DNA of 64,000 nt from Halolamina salifodinae (GTDB lineage: Archaea > Halobacteriota > Halobacteria > Halobacteriales > Haloferacaceae), in the NCBI RefSeq assembly GCF_017874235.1, contig NZ_JAGGLC010000003.1:397437-461436 (forward strand), in the 5' to 3' direction. The translations under genes were made by a program, and so were the position numbers. This document shows, one piece after another, positions 52,919 through 61,966 of this stretch. Position 1 is the first letter of the stretch, and every line of letters begins with the position of its first letter. The notes below the pieces were generated by a model, which saw nothing but the letters and a program-made list of their open reading frames with translations, was not told the origin of the DNA and did not search any database.

Positions 52919-53918
52919 CTGCCTGTTCGACCGCCGTTCGCTTTCCGGCGCGGTCGAGGAACCCCGTGATCGCCGGCGAGTCATCGAGATACTCCTCGGT
53001 CCAGAGTGACTCGGGATCGACCGCCTCGGCGAGCGCGTTCATCTCGCTCATGCGCTCGACCAGTTCGGCCCAGCGCTCGGCGTCGTGCTCGCCCCAGCGG
53101 TCCGAAAAGGCGGAGTAGTCGACGAACTCGTCGAGCATCCAGTCGAGTTTGCGTCGTTCGATCTCCCGGGTGTACTCGAGGTCGGCGTTGCGCTCGACCA
53201 CGGCGTCGATGGCCGCCCCCGGGTCGGCGACGGCGTCGGCCCAACTCCGGGCGCTGGCTCGCAGGAACGCCTCGACGGTCTCGGGGTTCTCGGCCGCGTA
53301 CTCGGGGTTCGTGACGATCCCCATCCCGTAGATGGGGAGTTCGAGCCCGATGGAGAGCTCCTGTGGGGTTCGGTCGTACTCGCGGGCCAACTCCTCGCCG
53401 TTTGTGACGACGCCGACTGCGGCGTCGATAGTCCCGTCGAGCAGTTTCCGCTGGGGGCGATGGTGGGTGTGCTGGTCGACGCCGAGCACCTGCACGTCGT
53501 CGCGGACGCCGGCCTCGCGTAGCAGCATCTGGGCCAGCAGCGACGTCTTGGTCGCCGTCGGCGCGATGGTCGTATCGGCGAGCTGTTCGGGGTCCTCCAG
53601 CGGCCCGCCGAACTCGTCTTCCAGCGTGAACACTGCTGCCGGCGTCCGGTGGGTGGCGCCGGCGACGACGACGATGTCGTTGCCGCGGCTCTTCGAGAGC
53701 ACGGTGCCGGAGCCGCCGGCCCACGCGAACTCACACGAGCGGTCGGCCACGCGCTCGGTGGCGAACGGCGACCCCGTGCCGACGCCGCCGCCGCGTGCGC
53801 CCAGCATCCGCACATCGAGTCCTTCGTCCGCGTAGTAGCCCCGCTGAGCGCCGAGGAAAAAGGGCGCCTGGAACCCGGTTGGCTCCCAGTTGAGTTGGAA
53901 ATCTACCTGCGTCGCCAT
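52911..53918 (-). CDS. NMT1/THI5-like protein without signal peptide
   Basis: ATG 53918 gives 335 residues starting MATQVDFQLNWEPTGFQAPF. It is a full-length THI5/NMT1 fold (ATERVADRSCEFAWAGGSGT, TTIAPTATKTSLLAQMLL, GTIDAAVGVVTNGEEL), but no signal peptide or membrane anchor precedes it. CGGAGGG before the ATG is a good ribosome binding site, and no export signal is encoded between it and the promoter. It could be an intracellular binding protein or an enzyme of the fungal THI5 kind. Confidence 0.85.
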   Translation of the reverse strand: MATQVDFQLNWEPTGFQAPFFLGAQRGYYADEGLDVRMLGARGGGVGTGSPFATERVADRSCEFAWAGGSGTVLSKSRGNDIVVVAGATHRTPAAVFTLEDEFGGPLEDPEQLADTTIAPTATKTSLLAQMLLREAGVRDDVQVLGVDQHTHHRPQRKLLDGTIDAAVGVVTNGEELAREYDRTPQELSIGLELPIYGMGIVTNPEYAAENPETVEAFLRASARSWADAVADPGAAIDAVVERNADLEYTREIERRKLDWMLDEFVDYSAFSDRWGEHDAERWAELVERMSEMNALAEAVDPESLWTEEYLDDSPAITGFLDRAGKRTAVEQADD

Positions 53919-53941
53919 ATCCCTCCGATTGTGAGAGGGTG

Positions 53942-53974
53942 CACTTAGGGGTTTCTTTCGAACATTTATAAGTG
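53942..53974. promoter_or_regulatory. Inverted repeat around the operon TATA box
   Basis: CACTTA (53942-53947) and TAAGTG (53969-53974) form an inverted repeat flanking a minus-strand TATA element TTATAAATG (about 53962-53970) that serves the binding-protein/permease operon. It lies between that operon and the divergent ligand-domain regulator gene, so it is a plausible operator for that regulator (inference). Confidence 0.5.
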
Positions 53975-54034
53975 AGTCCGGGCGTGCGCCCGCGGAGCGA
54001 GCCCTTATCCCGGTCCACGAAGTAGAGGCGGCTG

Positions 54035-55309
54035 ATGGATACGGTCGAGTACCCGGCACTGAGCGAGGTAGACCGGCCGCTCGTCGACCGGTACGCCGTC
54101 GGCCTCGACGCCGACGCCGCGCGCGTACTGACGTACCTTCGGCTCCGGCGCGAGCATCCGGGCACGGAGACCGCGCCGGCGACACGCCTCGAGATCCGGA
54201 TCGGCACCGGACTGAGCAGGGGTGCAGTCGGCGACGCGCTGGACACGCTGGAGTCACTTGACCTGGTGACGGCCACCTCGGTCCGCCGCCACGAGAGCGG
54301 CCGGCCGCCGCAGGCGTGGACGACCGATGCGTCGACGACGCCGCGCCGGGTGTACGAACGCCACGCCCACCGACTGTTCGACCGTGCTGGGCCCGATCAT
54401 GCGGCTCGACCGAACCCCGACGGCGAGGGCAGCGACGATGGGAATCGCGACGACGGGGAGGACGACGATGACGGCGACCGAGAACCCGAATCGCTCACTG
54501 TCGCACTCAACTGGCACCCGAACGCGTTGCACGCGCCGCTGTACGCCGGTTCCGCACACGGCCACTACGCCGACGGCAGCCTCAACGTGACGTTCGACCC
54601 CCGAACCGGCTCCGCGGCGGCGCTCGACGCGCTATCGGCCGGTGAAGTCGATGTGGCACTCGTCGGCGCCGCGACGTTCGTCGCCAGCGACCGGGAGATG
54701 GTCCCGCTCGCACTGCTCTACGAGCGCGCGATGGCGGTCCTCTACACGACTCGTGAAGCGTTCGGCGGTCCCTTCGAGCGCGTCAGACAGCTACGGGATC
54801 GCCGCGTTGGGATGTCCGTCGGCTCCGAGACGGCGCGGCTCGCACGGCTGCTGCTCTCGCAGGTCGACAGCCTCGATGCCGTGGATATCGTCGACCTCGA
54901 CGGCGAGGAGCGCGACGCGCTCCGCTCGGGCCGGGTCGACGCCGTCACGGGACAGGTCTCGGACCCGGACCGCATCGACGACGCGACTGTCGACACCGTC
55001 CCCGTCGCCAACCAGTTCCCGCTGTACGGCCCCGTACTGGTCACCAGCGAGGAGACGCTCGACCGGCACGTCGACGCGGTCCACGCGTTCCTCGTCGGGA
55101 CGATGTGTGGCTGGGCGGACGCAACCGGAGACCCACTGGGGGCCGCGGCTGCTGTCCCGGACGGCGAGGACGACGAGCGAGCGCGGGAAACGATCGAGAA
55201 AGCGACCGAGGAGTTCGGCTTCGAGGCCGATCACGGCTGGGGCGAGCACACCGAGACTGGTTGGGAGCGGCTCCGGACCGCGCTGGCACACGTCGACGCA
55301 CAGCGCTGA
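54035..55309 (+). CDS. Winged-helix regulator fused to an NMT1/THI5-like ligand-binding domain
   Basis: The 424-residue protein has an N-terminal winged-helix region (residues about 20-110, with GLSRGAVGDALDTLESLDLV as the recognition-helix segment) and an acidic Asp/Glu/Gly linker (about 122-151). A full THI5/NMT1 domain follows (LTVALNWHPNALHAPLYAGS, AGEVDVALVGAATFVASD). The ligand domain is of the same kind as the two products of the divergent operon. It is a one-component sensor that likely binds the imported compound and controls the operon (inference). Confidence 0.8.
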   Translation: MDTVEYPALSEVDRPLVDRYAVGLDADAARVLTYLRLRREHPGTETAPATRLEIRIGTGLSRGAVGDALDTLESLDLVTATSVRRHESGRPPQAWTTDASTTPRRVYERHAHRLFDRAGPDHAARPNPDGEGSDDGNRDDGEDDDDGDREPESLTVALNWHPNALHAPLYAGSAHGHYADGSLNVTFDPRTGSAAALDALSAGEVDVALVGAATFVASDREMVPLALLYERAMAVLYTTREAFGGPFERVRQLRDRRVGMSVGSETARLARLLLSQVDSLDAVDIVDLDGEERDALRSGRVDAVTGQVSDPDRIDDATVDTVPVANQFPLYGPVLVTSEETLDRHVDAVHAFLVGTMCGWADATGDPLGAAAAVPDGEDDERARETIEKATEEFGFEADHGWGEHTETGWERLRTALAHVDAQR

Positions 55310-55382
55310 TCTCGTGGCTGCTGGAGACACAGACGCGCTGCTGACGGACTTTTGAGCCCGAAATCGTGAACGGGGAACTCGG

Positions 55383-55811
55383 TTACTTCAGTCGTTCCTG
55401 CAGGAAGCAGGGGTGCGCGGCGGTCACGCCGTCGATTGTCAGTAGCTGCTCGTTGATCACTGTGCCGAGCGCGTCGCCGTCCTCGGCCCGGATCTCCGCC
55501 ATCAGCATGTGGTCGCCCGAGGAGCTGTACAGCGACTCCACGGCGTCGAGCCGTTTCAGCGCGTTCGTGGCGTCGACGTACTGCTCGCTGTCGACGTCCA
55601 TTCCCACCAGCGCGATGGACTGGCCGGTCAGCTTCTTGGGGTCGACCTCCGCGGAGTAGCCGACGATGACGCCGTCGTCTTCGAGTTGACGGACGTACTT
55701 CCGGACGGTAGGCTTGGAGACGTCGGCGCGCTCGGCGATCTCGGAGACCGACGCCTGCGCGTCCTCCTCTAAGATCTGCAGGATCCGGTCTTCCGTGGCC
55801 GACGCAGTCAT
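55383..55811 (-). CDS. Lrp/AsnC family transcription regulator
   Basis: The 142-residue regulator has the N-terminal HTH (ILQILEEDAQASVSEIAERA, SKPTVRKYVRQLEDDGVIVG) and a RAM ligand-binding domain ending in GVTAAHPCFLQERLK. It lies 102 bp downstream of porB on the same strand and may regulate it (inference). Confidence 0.93.
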   Translation of the reverse strand: MTASATEDRILQILEEDAQASVSEIAERADVSKPTVRKYVRQLEDDGVIVGYSAEVDPKKLTGQSIALVGMDVDSEQYVDATNALKRLDAVESLYSSSGDHMLMAEIRAEDGDALGTVINEQLLTIDGVTAAHPCFLQERLK

Positions 55812-55913
55812 GGAAGTCGATTGGGTGTGTGGGGAAAAATGCCTTGCGAAGCGGAAACCGACGCTCGGTCGAAACGAACTCCCGGTAGCGGAGGCGCTAC
55901 CGAGCCGCGTTCG

Positions 55914-56852
55914 TCACTTGTGGTCGTCGATGAACATGTCCGCGGAGCGCTCCCACTCGTAGGAGTCGTCGAAGTAGCGCTCTGCCAGCGGTTCCTCGGG
56001 CATCTCGCCGATCTGCTGTTTCTCCTGCTGGTAGGACGGGCGATCCTCGTCGACGTAGTACTTGCCGGTCAGCACCTTGCCGTCGTGGAGCGCTTCCTCG
56101 GTCTCGCGCATCATCTCGGCCGCTTCGTCCCGGTTCGTCGGGTCGAAGTCGTAGTCGTCGGACTCGTTGACGTCGATGTAGGGCACGTACTGCTTCGCGT
56201 CCTTGTTCCAGGTCGGACACTGAGTCAGGAAGTCGATGTGGGCGAACCCGTCGTGCTCGATGGCTTCCTTGATCAGCTCCTTGGCCTGATTGGGGTTGAC
56301 CGCAGCGGTCCGGGCCACGAACGACGCTCCCGAGGTGAGCGAGAGCGAGAGCGGGCGAACCGGCTCCTTGGCTGAACCGTGGGGCTGGGTCTTGGACTCG
56401 TGGCCCTTCGGGGAGGTGGGCGAGGTCTGGCCCTTGGTGAGGCCGAAGATCTCGTTGTTGAACACGATGTAGGTGAAGTCGTGGTTCTCCCGGGCGGTGT
56501 GCATGAAGTGGTTCCCGCCGATGCCGTAGCCGTCGCCGTCGCCGCCGGCGGCGATCACTTCCAGTCCGGGGTTCGCGAGCTTCGCGGCTCGCGCGACGGG
56601 CAGCGAGCGCCCGTGGATCGTGTGGAACCCGTAGCTGTTGAAGTAGGAGTTCAGCTTGCCCGAACAGCCGATCCCCGTCACCGTCAGGGTCTCGTCGGGC
56701 GTGCGGCCGACCTCCGGTAGGGCGCCTTTCAGCGCCTTCAGGACGCCGAAGTCACCACAGCCCGGACACCACGTCGGCTGGGGCTCGATGCCCGGCGTGT
56801 ACTCCTCCTGCTCGATCTCTCGCTTGTCGCCGATTGCGCTGAATGCACTCAT
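55914..56852 (-). CDS. porB: Pyruvate:ferredoxin oxidoreductase beta subunit
   Basis: The 312-residue subunit binds thiamine pyrophosphate and one iron-sulfur cluster. Cysteines are in PTWCPGCGDFGVL, TGIGCSGKLN and LTQCPTWN. The TPP motif runs from GGDGDGYGIGGNHFMH to IVFNNEIFGLTKGQTSP. Lengths of 312 and 629 residues for beta and alpha match haloarchaeal pyruvate (Por) rather than 2-oxoglutarate (Kor) enzymes, though specificity is inferred. Confidence 0.9.
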   Translation of the reverse strand: MSAFSAIGDKREIEQEEYTPGIEPQPTWCPGCGDFGVLKALKGALPEVGRTPDETLTVTGIGCSGKLNSYFNSYGFHTIHGRSLPVARAAKLANPGLEVIAAGGDGDGYGIGGNHFMHTARENHDFTYIVFNNEIFGLTKGQTSPTSPKGHESKTQPHGSAKEPVRPLSLSLTSGASFVARTAAVNPNQAKELIKEAIEHDGFAHIDFLTQCPTWNKDAKQYVPYIDVNESDDYDFDPTNRDEAAEMMRETEEALHDGKVLTGKYYVDEDRPSYQQEKQQIGEMPEEPLAERYFDDSYEWERSADMFIDDHK

Positions 56853-56855
56853 GGG

Positions 56856-58745
56856 TTAGTCACCTCCCGCAGGGACGAACGTCGTCTGGTGGTCGGTCTC
56901 GGACTCCCCTTTCAGGGTGTTGTGGAACCCTTCGATCACTTCTGCCGGCTCGAAGGGGTTGCCGTTGTACTTGAGCAGGCTCGACAGCTTCGGGCCGTAC
57001 TCGCCGAGGTGTTTCTGGGTCAGGCCACGGAACTGCGCGGTGGAGTTCATCTCGACGACCATCACGCGGTCGACGCTCTCGATGAACGCACGGACCTGTT
57101 CCTTCGGATACGGCGCGAGTTCGCCGACGGAGAGCAGCTTCACGGACTCGCCGTCGTCGTTGAGTCGCTCGACGGCCTCCTCGACGGTGCCGACCATGCT
57201 GCCGAACGCGAGCACGCCGTAGTCGGCGTCCTCGGGGCCGTACGTCACGTTGAGGCCGTCGTCGTCGAGTTCCGCACGGATCGACTCCAGCTTGCGGTTC
57301 CGCCGGTCGACCTGCGCGACGCGGTTGTCCGGGTCCTCGCTGATGTGGCCGGCCTCGTTGTGCTCGTTACCGGACGCGAGGAAGCGCCCGCCCTTCTGGC
57401 CCGGCACCGAGCGCGGCGAGACGCCGTCCTCGGAGTCGTGGCGGAAGCGGTGGAACTTCCCACCGGGTTCGTGGGGTGCCTCCGCGATCTGTTCCTCATT
57501 GAGCACCTGCCCGATGTCGGGGTTGGGCTCGCGGTCGAAGTGGCTCGCCGGGACGTTGCGGTACTCCCCGGAGAGCTTCTGGTCGTAGAGGATGATCGAC
57601 GGGATCTGGTACTCGTAGGCCATCTGGAACGCCTTGCGCGCGTGGTCGTACGCCTCGGCGGGATCTGCGGGCGCGAACACGACACGGTTGGAGTCGCCCT
57701 GCGACGTGTAGAGGACGTGCTCCAGGTCGGCCTGCTCGGGCTTGGTCGGCATCCCCGTCGACGGCCCCGCTCGCGCTGCTTCGAGCAGCACGATGGGCGT
57801 CTCGGAGATTTCCGCCAGCCCCAGCGGCTCGGACATCAGCGCGAAGCCGCCCCCGGACGAGCCGGACATGGCCTTCACGCCGGTGTGGGCGGCGCCGATT
57901 GCGAGCGCCGCCGCGGCGATTTCGTCCTCGACCTGCTCGGCGACCCCCCCGACCTTGGGGAGGTTCTTCGACATGATGGTGAACACTTCCGTCCACGGCG
58001 TCATGGGGTAGCCGGCGATGAACCGGCAGCCCTCGTCGAACGCGCCGTAGGCGATCCCCTCGGAGCCGTTGACGAGCACCTGCTCTTCCTCGTGCTCACC
58101 GTCGGGACAGGAGACCTCGATGCCGCTGAGGTCGTGCTCCTCTTTGACCTTCTCGTAGGCGGCGTTGAGGATCTCGAGGTTGGGCCCGAGGATCTTCTCC
58201 GGCATCGCGTCGGTCATCAGTTCCTCGATGGCCTCGACCGGGATGTCGGCGATGGCGCAGGTGACGCCGACGCCGGCGGTGTTGCGCATGACCTCGCGGC
58301 CCATGTCGCGGGCCATCCCGCGGAGGTCGATGGGGAACACGTGCCAGTTGTTCTCCTCGGCGCGCTGCTCGAAGTTCGGCACTTCGTCGGCATCAAGCAG
58401 GCCCGAGTCGTAGACGATCACGCCGCCCTCCCGGAGGTCGTCGAGGTTCTCCGAGAGCGGCTTGATCTCTTCAGTCCCGTAGTAGGCGTCCTCCTGCGGG
58501 TTCCGCGCGAAGGAGTCACCCAGCGCGAGCAGGAAGTCGTAGCCGTCGCCGCGGGAGGTCACGTCCTCGGGCGCGGCCCGTACCTCGGTGTACGTGTGGC
58601 CACCGCGGATGCGTGACGGGTAGTGGCGATGCGTGAACACGTCGAGCCCAGATCGCATCAGGGCTTTGGCGAAGTTCTGACTGGTCGAGGCGATCCCGTC
58701 GCCGGAACCCCCCGCGATTCGCCAGATGAGTTCGTCGTCAGTCAT
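56856..58745 (-). CDS. porA: Pyruvate:ferredoxin oxidoreductase alpha subunit (gamma-alpha fusion)
   Basis: The 629-residue subunit fuses an N-terminal gamma domain (IAGGSGDGIASTSQNFAKAL, SRIRGGHTYTEVRA, about residues 1-195) to the alpha domain (EGIAYGAFDEGCRFIAGYPM, GASFV-independent TPP-side blocks such as SGSSGGGFALMSEPLGLAEI). Together with PorB it oxidises pyruvate to acetyl-CoA with ferredoxin reduction. It lies 3 bp upstream of porB. Confidence 0.92.
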   Translation of the reverse strand: MTDDELIWRIAGGSGDGIASTSQNFAKALMRSGLDVFTHRHYPSRIRGGHTYTEVRAAPEDVTSRGDGYDFLLALGDSFARNPQEDAYYGTEEIKPLSENLDDLREGGVIVYDSGLLDADEVPNFEQRAEENNWHVFPIDLRGMARDMGREVMRNTAGVGVTCAIADIPVEAIEELMTDAMPEKILGPNLEILNAAYEKVKEEHDLSGIEVSCPDGEHEEEQVLVNGSEGIAYGAFDEGCRFIAGYPMTPWTEVFTIMSKNLPKVGGVAEQVEDEIAAAALAIGAAHTGVKAMSGSSGGGFALMSEPLGLAEISETPIVLLEAARAGPSTGMPTKPEQADLEHVLYTSQGDSNRVVFAPADPAEAYDHARKAFQMAYEYQIPSIILYDQKLSGEYRNVPASHFDREPNPDIGQVLNEEQIAEAPHEPGGKFHRFRHDSEDGVSPRSVPGQKGGRFLASGNEHNEAGHISEDPDNRVAQVDRRNRKLESIRAELDDDGLNVTYGPEDADYGVLAFGSMVGTVEEAVERLNDDGESVKLLSVGELAPYPKEQVRAFIESVDRVMVVEMNSTAQFRGLTQKHLGEYGPKLSSLLKYNGNPFEPAEVIEGFHNTLKGESETDHQTTFVPAGGD

Positions 58746-58894
58746 GAGTGGTAAGGCGACCCACGTTTGGTCGCGTCTTCATGGGTCTTCCGACGCCGAA
58801 CTCAAAGCACTTGCTATGAGTTGTCAAGAAAAGACCGTTACAAACCTGCAGGAAGGGACAGAAAGAGAAACGGGACTGGACGGCGATCCGCCGC

Positions 58895-59119
58895 TCAGTG
58901 GCCGGCTTCTTCCTGGTCTGGGAGCCCTTCGAGGTAGCGCGCAAGCAGTAGGATGCCGAGGACGATGATGGCGCCGCCGGCCGCCTGAAGCGGCTGTGCC
59001 AGCGCCCCGTTGTGGATCCACATCTCGGTGCCGAGTTCGACGCCGGCGAGCAGCACACCCAGTCCGGCGGTCATCGCGCCCGTGATCAGGTAGGGCATCG
59101 AGGACTCGTTCTCGATCAT
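58895..59119 (-). CDS. Small two-helix membrane protein
   Basis: The ATG at 59119 gives 74 residues with two hydrophobic segments (MPYLITGAMTAGLGVLLAG and AAGGAIIVLGILLLARYL). It precedes porA by 149 bp on the same strand. No family is recognised. Confidence 0.65.
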   Translation of the reverse strand: MIENESSMPYLITGAMTAGLGVLLAGVELGTEMWIHNGALAQPLQAAGGAIIVLGILLLARYLEGLPDQEEAGH

Positions 59120-59254
59120 ACCCGTATTAGGGATGCGGAACGATAAATAACGCACGGACACCGGTCCGACAACCGACCGGATCGCCGGCGGCCGAATCTT
59201 TTCCGTCATCCAAGAATTTAAGCCTGATAGAGGGGTGAAGAAATCCAACGTCAG

Positions 59255-61966
59255 ATGAAACTGCTTCCCCTCACGCTCGCGATGCTGCTGCTCACGTCCG
59301 GCCTGCCGGCGGGGGCGCTCGCCGCCGATGACGGTCGTCCGCTAGCTGACGCGGGCCTCGATCAGTCGGCAACGGTCGGCGACACCGTCTACCTCGACGG
59401 CGGCGGGAGCCTCGACCCCGACGGCGAAATACGCTCGTACAGTTGGTCGATCCGCACCCCGAGTGGCGACCAGATCACGCCCGCTGATCCTGAAGCGGTG
59501 ACCACCCGGTTCGTCCCGGAGGAAGCGGGAAGGTACCACGTCCAACTCACCGTCACCGGCGACGACGGGCAGACGCAGAGCGATACGCTGTTCGTCGATG
59601 TCGACAGGGCCGCTGAAGAGAATCCCGGAGCGACACCGACCGCGAATGATCCCCCGACGTCGACGCCCGCTCCGACGCCGACGGACACACCAGAATCGCC
59701 GCCAGAGGCTGAGTCGACGCCAGCGGGTGGTCCGCCGGTCGGAACGTCGGACCCGGCACCAACCGGGAACCAACAGCCGTCGGGCGAGATTAGCGGGCCG
59801 TCGTCCGTGACCTCGGGCTCGCGAGTCACCTACACGCTCGACACAGCGGACGCCGATGGGACCGTGACCGACAGTTGGTGGCTTCCCACCACGCTCTCTA
59901 CGAACCGTGTCTCCCGGTCAGAGCTGAACGACCGGGCACGGACCATCACCGTTGACGGGACACCCGGCACGACTGCCGAAATCGCCGCGGTCGTCATCGA
60001 CGACGATGGGGCGACCACCACTGTAACGAAGGAAGTCAAAGTCAGGAACACGCCCCCGACCGCATCGATCAAAGGCGACGGTGCGGCGGTGGTCAACACG
60101 ACCAAGGAGTACCGGTTGACCGCGACCGACCCGGACGGCGAGATCACGTCCGTCAGTCTGGGAAGTGGTTCCAGTGCCGTCGAGGCGACGGAGCCGATGC
60201 CCTGGAGCGGCCCCACCGCGAGCGGCGAGTGGGGTCGTTCGTTCCGCTTCACCGAGATCCCGGAAGACGACGGCACGGTGACGCTTGAGGCGACGGTGCG
60301 GGACGAACACGGTGGGGTGACGACCGTGGCGAAATCGGTGACGGTGGTTGGCGGTAGTGAAAGCAAGATGGCGAATCCTGTAGCACAATCACCGCCCGAC
60401 ATCCTCTCCATTGATGCATACTGGATTGGTGAGTCCGAAGCGATCAACGATGGCCAGGTCCGCTTCAGTGCGACTGCTCGCGACAACAGCTCCGGGCGAC
60501 TGACCTTCACCTGGAAAATCGGCGAACAGGCGCTTCTCGAAACCGCCGCTGGCGGGGATCCGGCTCGAGGCAACGTCTCCTACGTGTTCGACAATGGCGA
60601 TTTCGGTGACGGTGAGGTCCGCGTCACGGTTACGGTGACTGACCAGCACGGAAACAAACGAGAGGGGTCGACATCGGTCGAACTACACCGAACGAGAAGC
60701 GATGGCGGTACCTACGGACGAAGCCGTCCGGTGGAGGTAACGAGTACTCGAGGAAGAACGATATACGGCAAGTTCCAGACACACCAGAACAATCTCGGCA
60801 AGGAGATCGTCATTACGTATGGTGACGACTACAGGGAGACCGTCGAGATTACCAACCCAGACGAGATGAGGTTCTCCCACCAATACGAGGCATCTGGCCG
60901 GTACTTGATCGGAGTAAACCCCCGCTGGTCCGGCGATGTCTCGACCACGTTGGTGGACGTTGGGGCGATGCAGTACGAACTGTACACCTACGAACGGAAG
61001 GCGACAACTATCCACCGAACAAATGCTGCCGAAAGTCCAGGCGATAACTGGACGAGGAAAGGGGTTGAGCGTATCGAACGGGAACAGACAGGGACTGAGA
61101 AGATGCAGACACTCGCTGATGGGCCTACTGCAGTAGTCAGTCCTGGAGAGGAGTGGAAACACGTTGGAACGATAACGGAGTACCACACGGAGCGGCGGAC
61201 GACAGAGTCAACAGAATCTCCCGGTAGCGACTGGTCGATTGCAGAGCGGAACGTGGACCAGAAGCAGGTGTTCGACGGCTGGCGCCACACGACCGTGCCA
61301 CAACGTGGCCTCCTCGGTGGCGACTGGAACTACGTGGGCGCCGTTCAGACCACAGTAGAGCGAACGGAAACGGAACGGTCGGCCTATCGGCCAGCGGGGA
61401 GTGGATGGAGTCGTGATCGGCGCGTAGGTAGAACACAAACCGGATACCGGACACGGTGGGTGGACTACCGCTTCCACGCCGATGCGGACTGGCAGTACGT
61501 CAGGTCGGACCGCTACGTCAGCGGTTACGAAACGCGGACAGTCTGCACGGAGTACATTCGCCTCCGCTACGTGCGACACTGTGTCGACGAGCGAACCTAT
61601 AGATATCCAGAGTACGACTACCGCTACGAATATCGCGTTCCGGAGTACGACCCGGTCTACGAGTGGGAACGGACCGTCGAGGAGACCGAGTACGAGTACA
61701 AGTACCGAACCGCGACCTACGAGATGGAAGCAGTCCACAAGTACGAGCGGGAGGTCCGTGTTGGGACTGAGTACGCCCAGTGGGAGCGCCCGACGTACAA
61801 CGAAACCACCATCTATCGATGGACGAACACCGTCGAAACGTGGGAAGAGACGAAGTCGTTCAGCAAGCCAATCGGGGAGGTTCGGAACGTCGACAGACAA
61901 CTCAAAGAGTGCGGCGCTGGCCGTGACACCAACGAACCTCCGAAGTGCGAAGGAGGTGGTGGATGA
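59255..61966 (+). CDS. Large secreted protein with PKD-like domains and aromatic repeat tail
   Basis: The 903-residue protein has a Sec signal peptide (LLPLTLAMLLLTSGLPAGAL, cleaved near residue 24). A PKD domain follows (about 28-118), then a Thr/Pro linker (about 122-175) and three or four further PKD/Ig-like domains (about 178-480). A region of about 100 residues comes next. Then come about six copies of a 27-residue Trp-centred repeat (about 590-755) with S-P-G-x-x-W as its core. The final 130 residues are a Tyr/Trp/Arg/Glu-rich alternating stretch, ending KECGAGRD with Cys. No PGF-CTERM anchor is seen. The last third departs from the usual acidic haloarchaeal composition. Confidence 0.75.
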   Translation: MKLLPLTLAMLLLTSGLPAGALAADDGRPLADAGLDQSATVGDTVYLDGGGSLDPDGEIRSYSWSIRTPSGDQITPADPEAVTTRFVPEEAGRYHVQLTVTGDDGQTQSDTLFVDVDRAAEENPGATPTANDPPTSTPAPTPTDTPESPPEAESTPAGGPPVGTSDPAPTGNQQPSGEISGPSSVTSGSRVTYTLDTADADGTVTDSWWLPTTLSTNRVSRSELNDRARTITVDGTPGTTAEIAAVVIDDDGATTTVTKEVKVRNTPPTASIKGDGAAVVNTTKEYRLTATDPDGEITSVSLGSGSSAVEATEPMPWSGPTASGEWGRSFRFTEIPEDDGTVTLEATVRDEHGGVTTVAKSVTVVGGSESKMANPVAQSPPDILSIDAYWIGESEAINDGQVRFSATARDNSSGRLTFTWKIGEQALLETAAGGDPARGNVSYVFDNGDFGDGEVRVTVTVTDQHGNKREGSTSVELHRTRSDGGTYGRSRPVEVTSTRGRTIYGKFQTHQNNLGKEIVITYGDDYRETVEITNPDEMRFSHQYEASGRYLIGVNPRWSGDVSTTLVDVGAMQYELYTYERKATTIHRTNAAESPGDNWTRKGVERIEREQTGTEKMQTLADGPTAVVSPGEEWKHVGTITEYHTERRTTESTESPGSDWSIAERNVDQKQVFDGWRHTTVPQRGLLGGDWNYVGAVQTTVERTETERSAYRPAGSGWSRDRRVGRTQTGYRTRWVDYRFHADADWQYVRSDRYVSGYETRTVCTEYIRLRYVRHCVDERTYRYPEYDYRYEYRVPEYDPVYEWERTVEETEYEYKYRTATYEMEAVHKYEREVRVGTEYAQWERPTYNETTIYRWTNTVETWEETKSFSKPIGEVRNVDRQLKECGAGRDTNEPPKCEGGGG

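Noticed and set aside
56330..56420. Ser/Lys-rich segment of PorB as an insertion
   Set aside because: The same segment exists in normal 2-oxoacid:ferredoxin oxidoreductase beta subunits after the TKGQ motif.
56889..58616. 575-codon open frame on the plus strand
   Set aside because: It is wholly antisense to porA, whose motifs are clear. The shadow protein has no family features.
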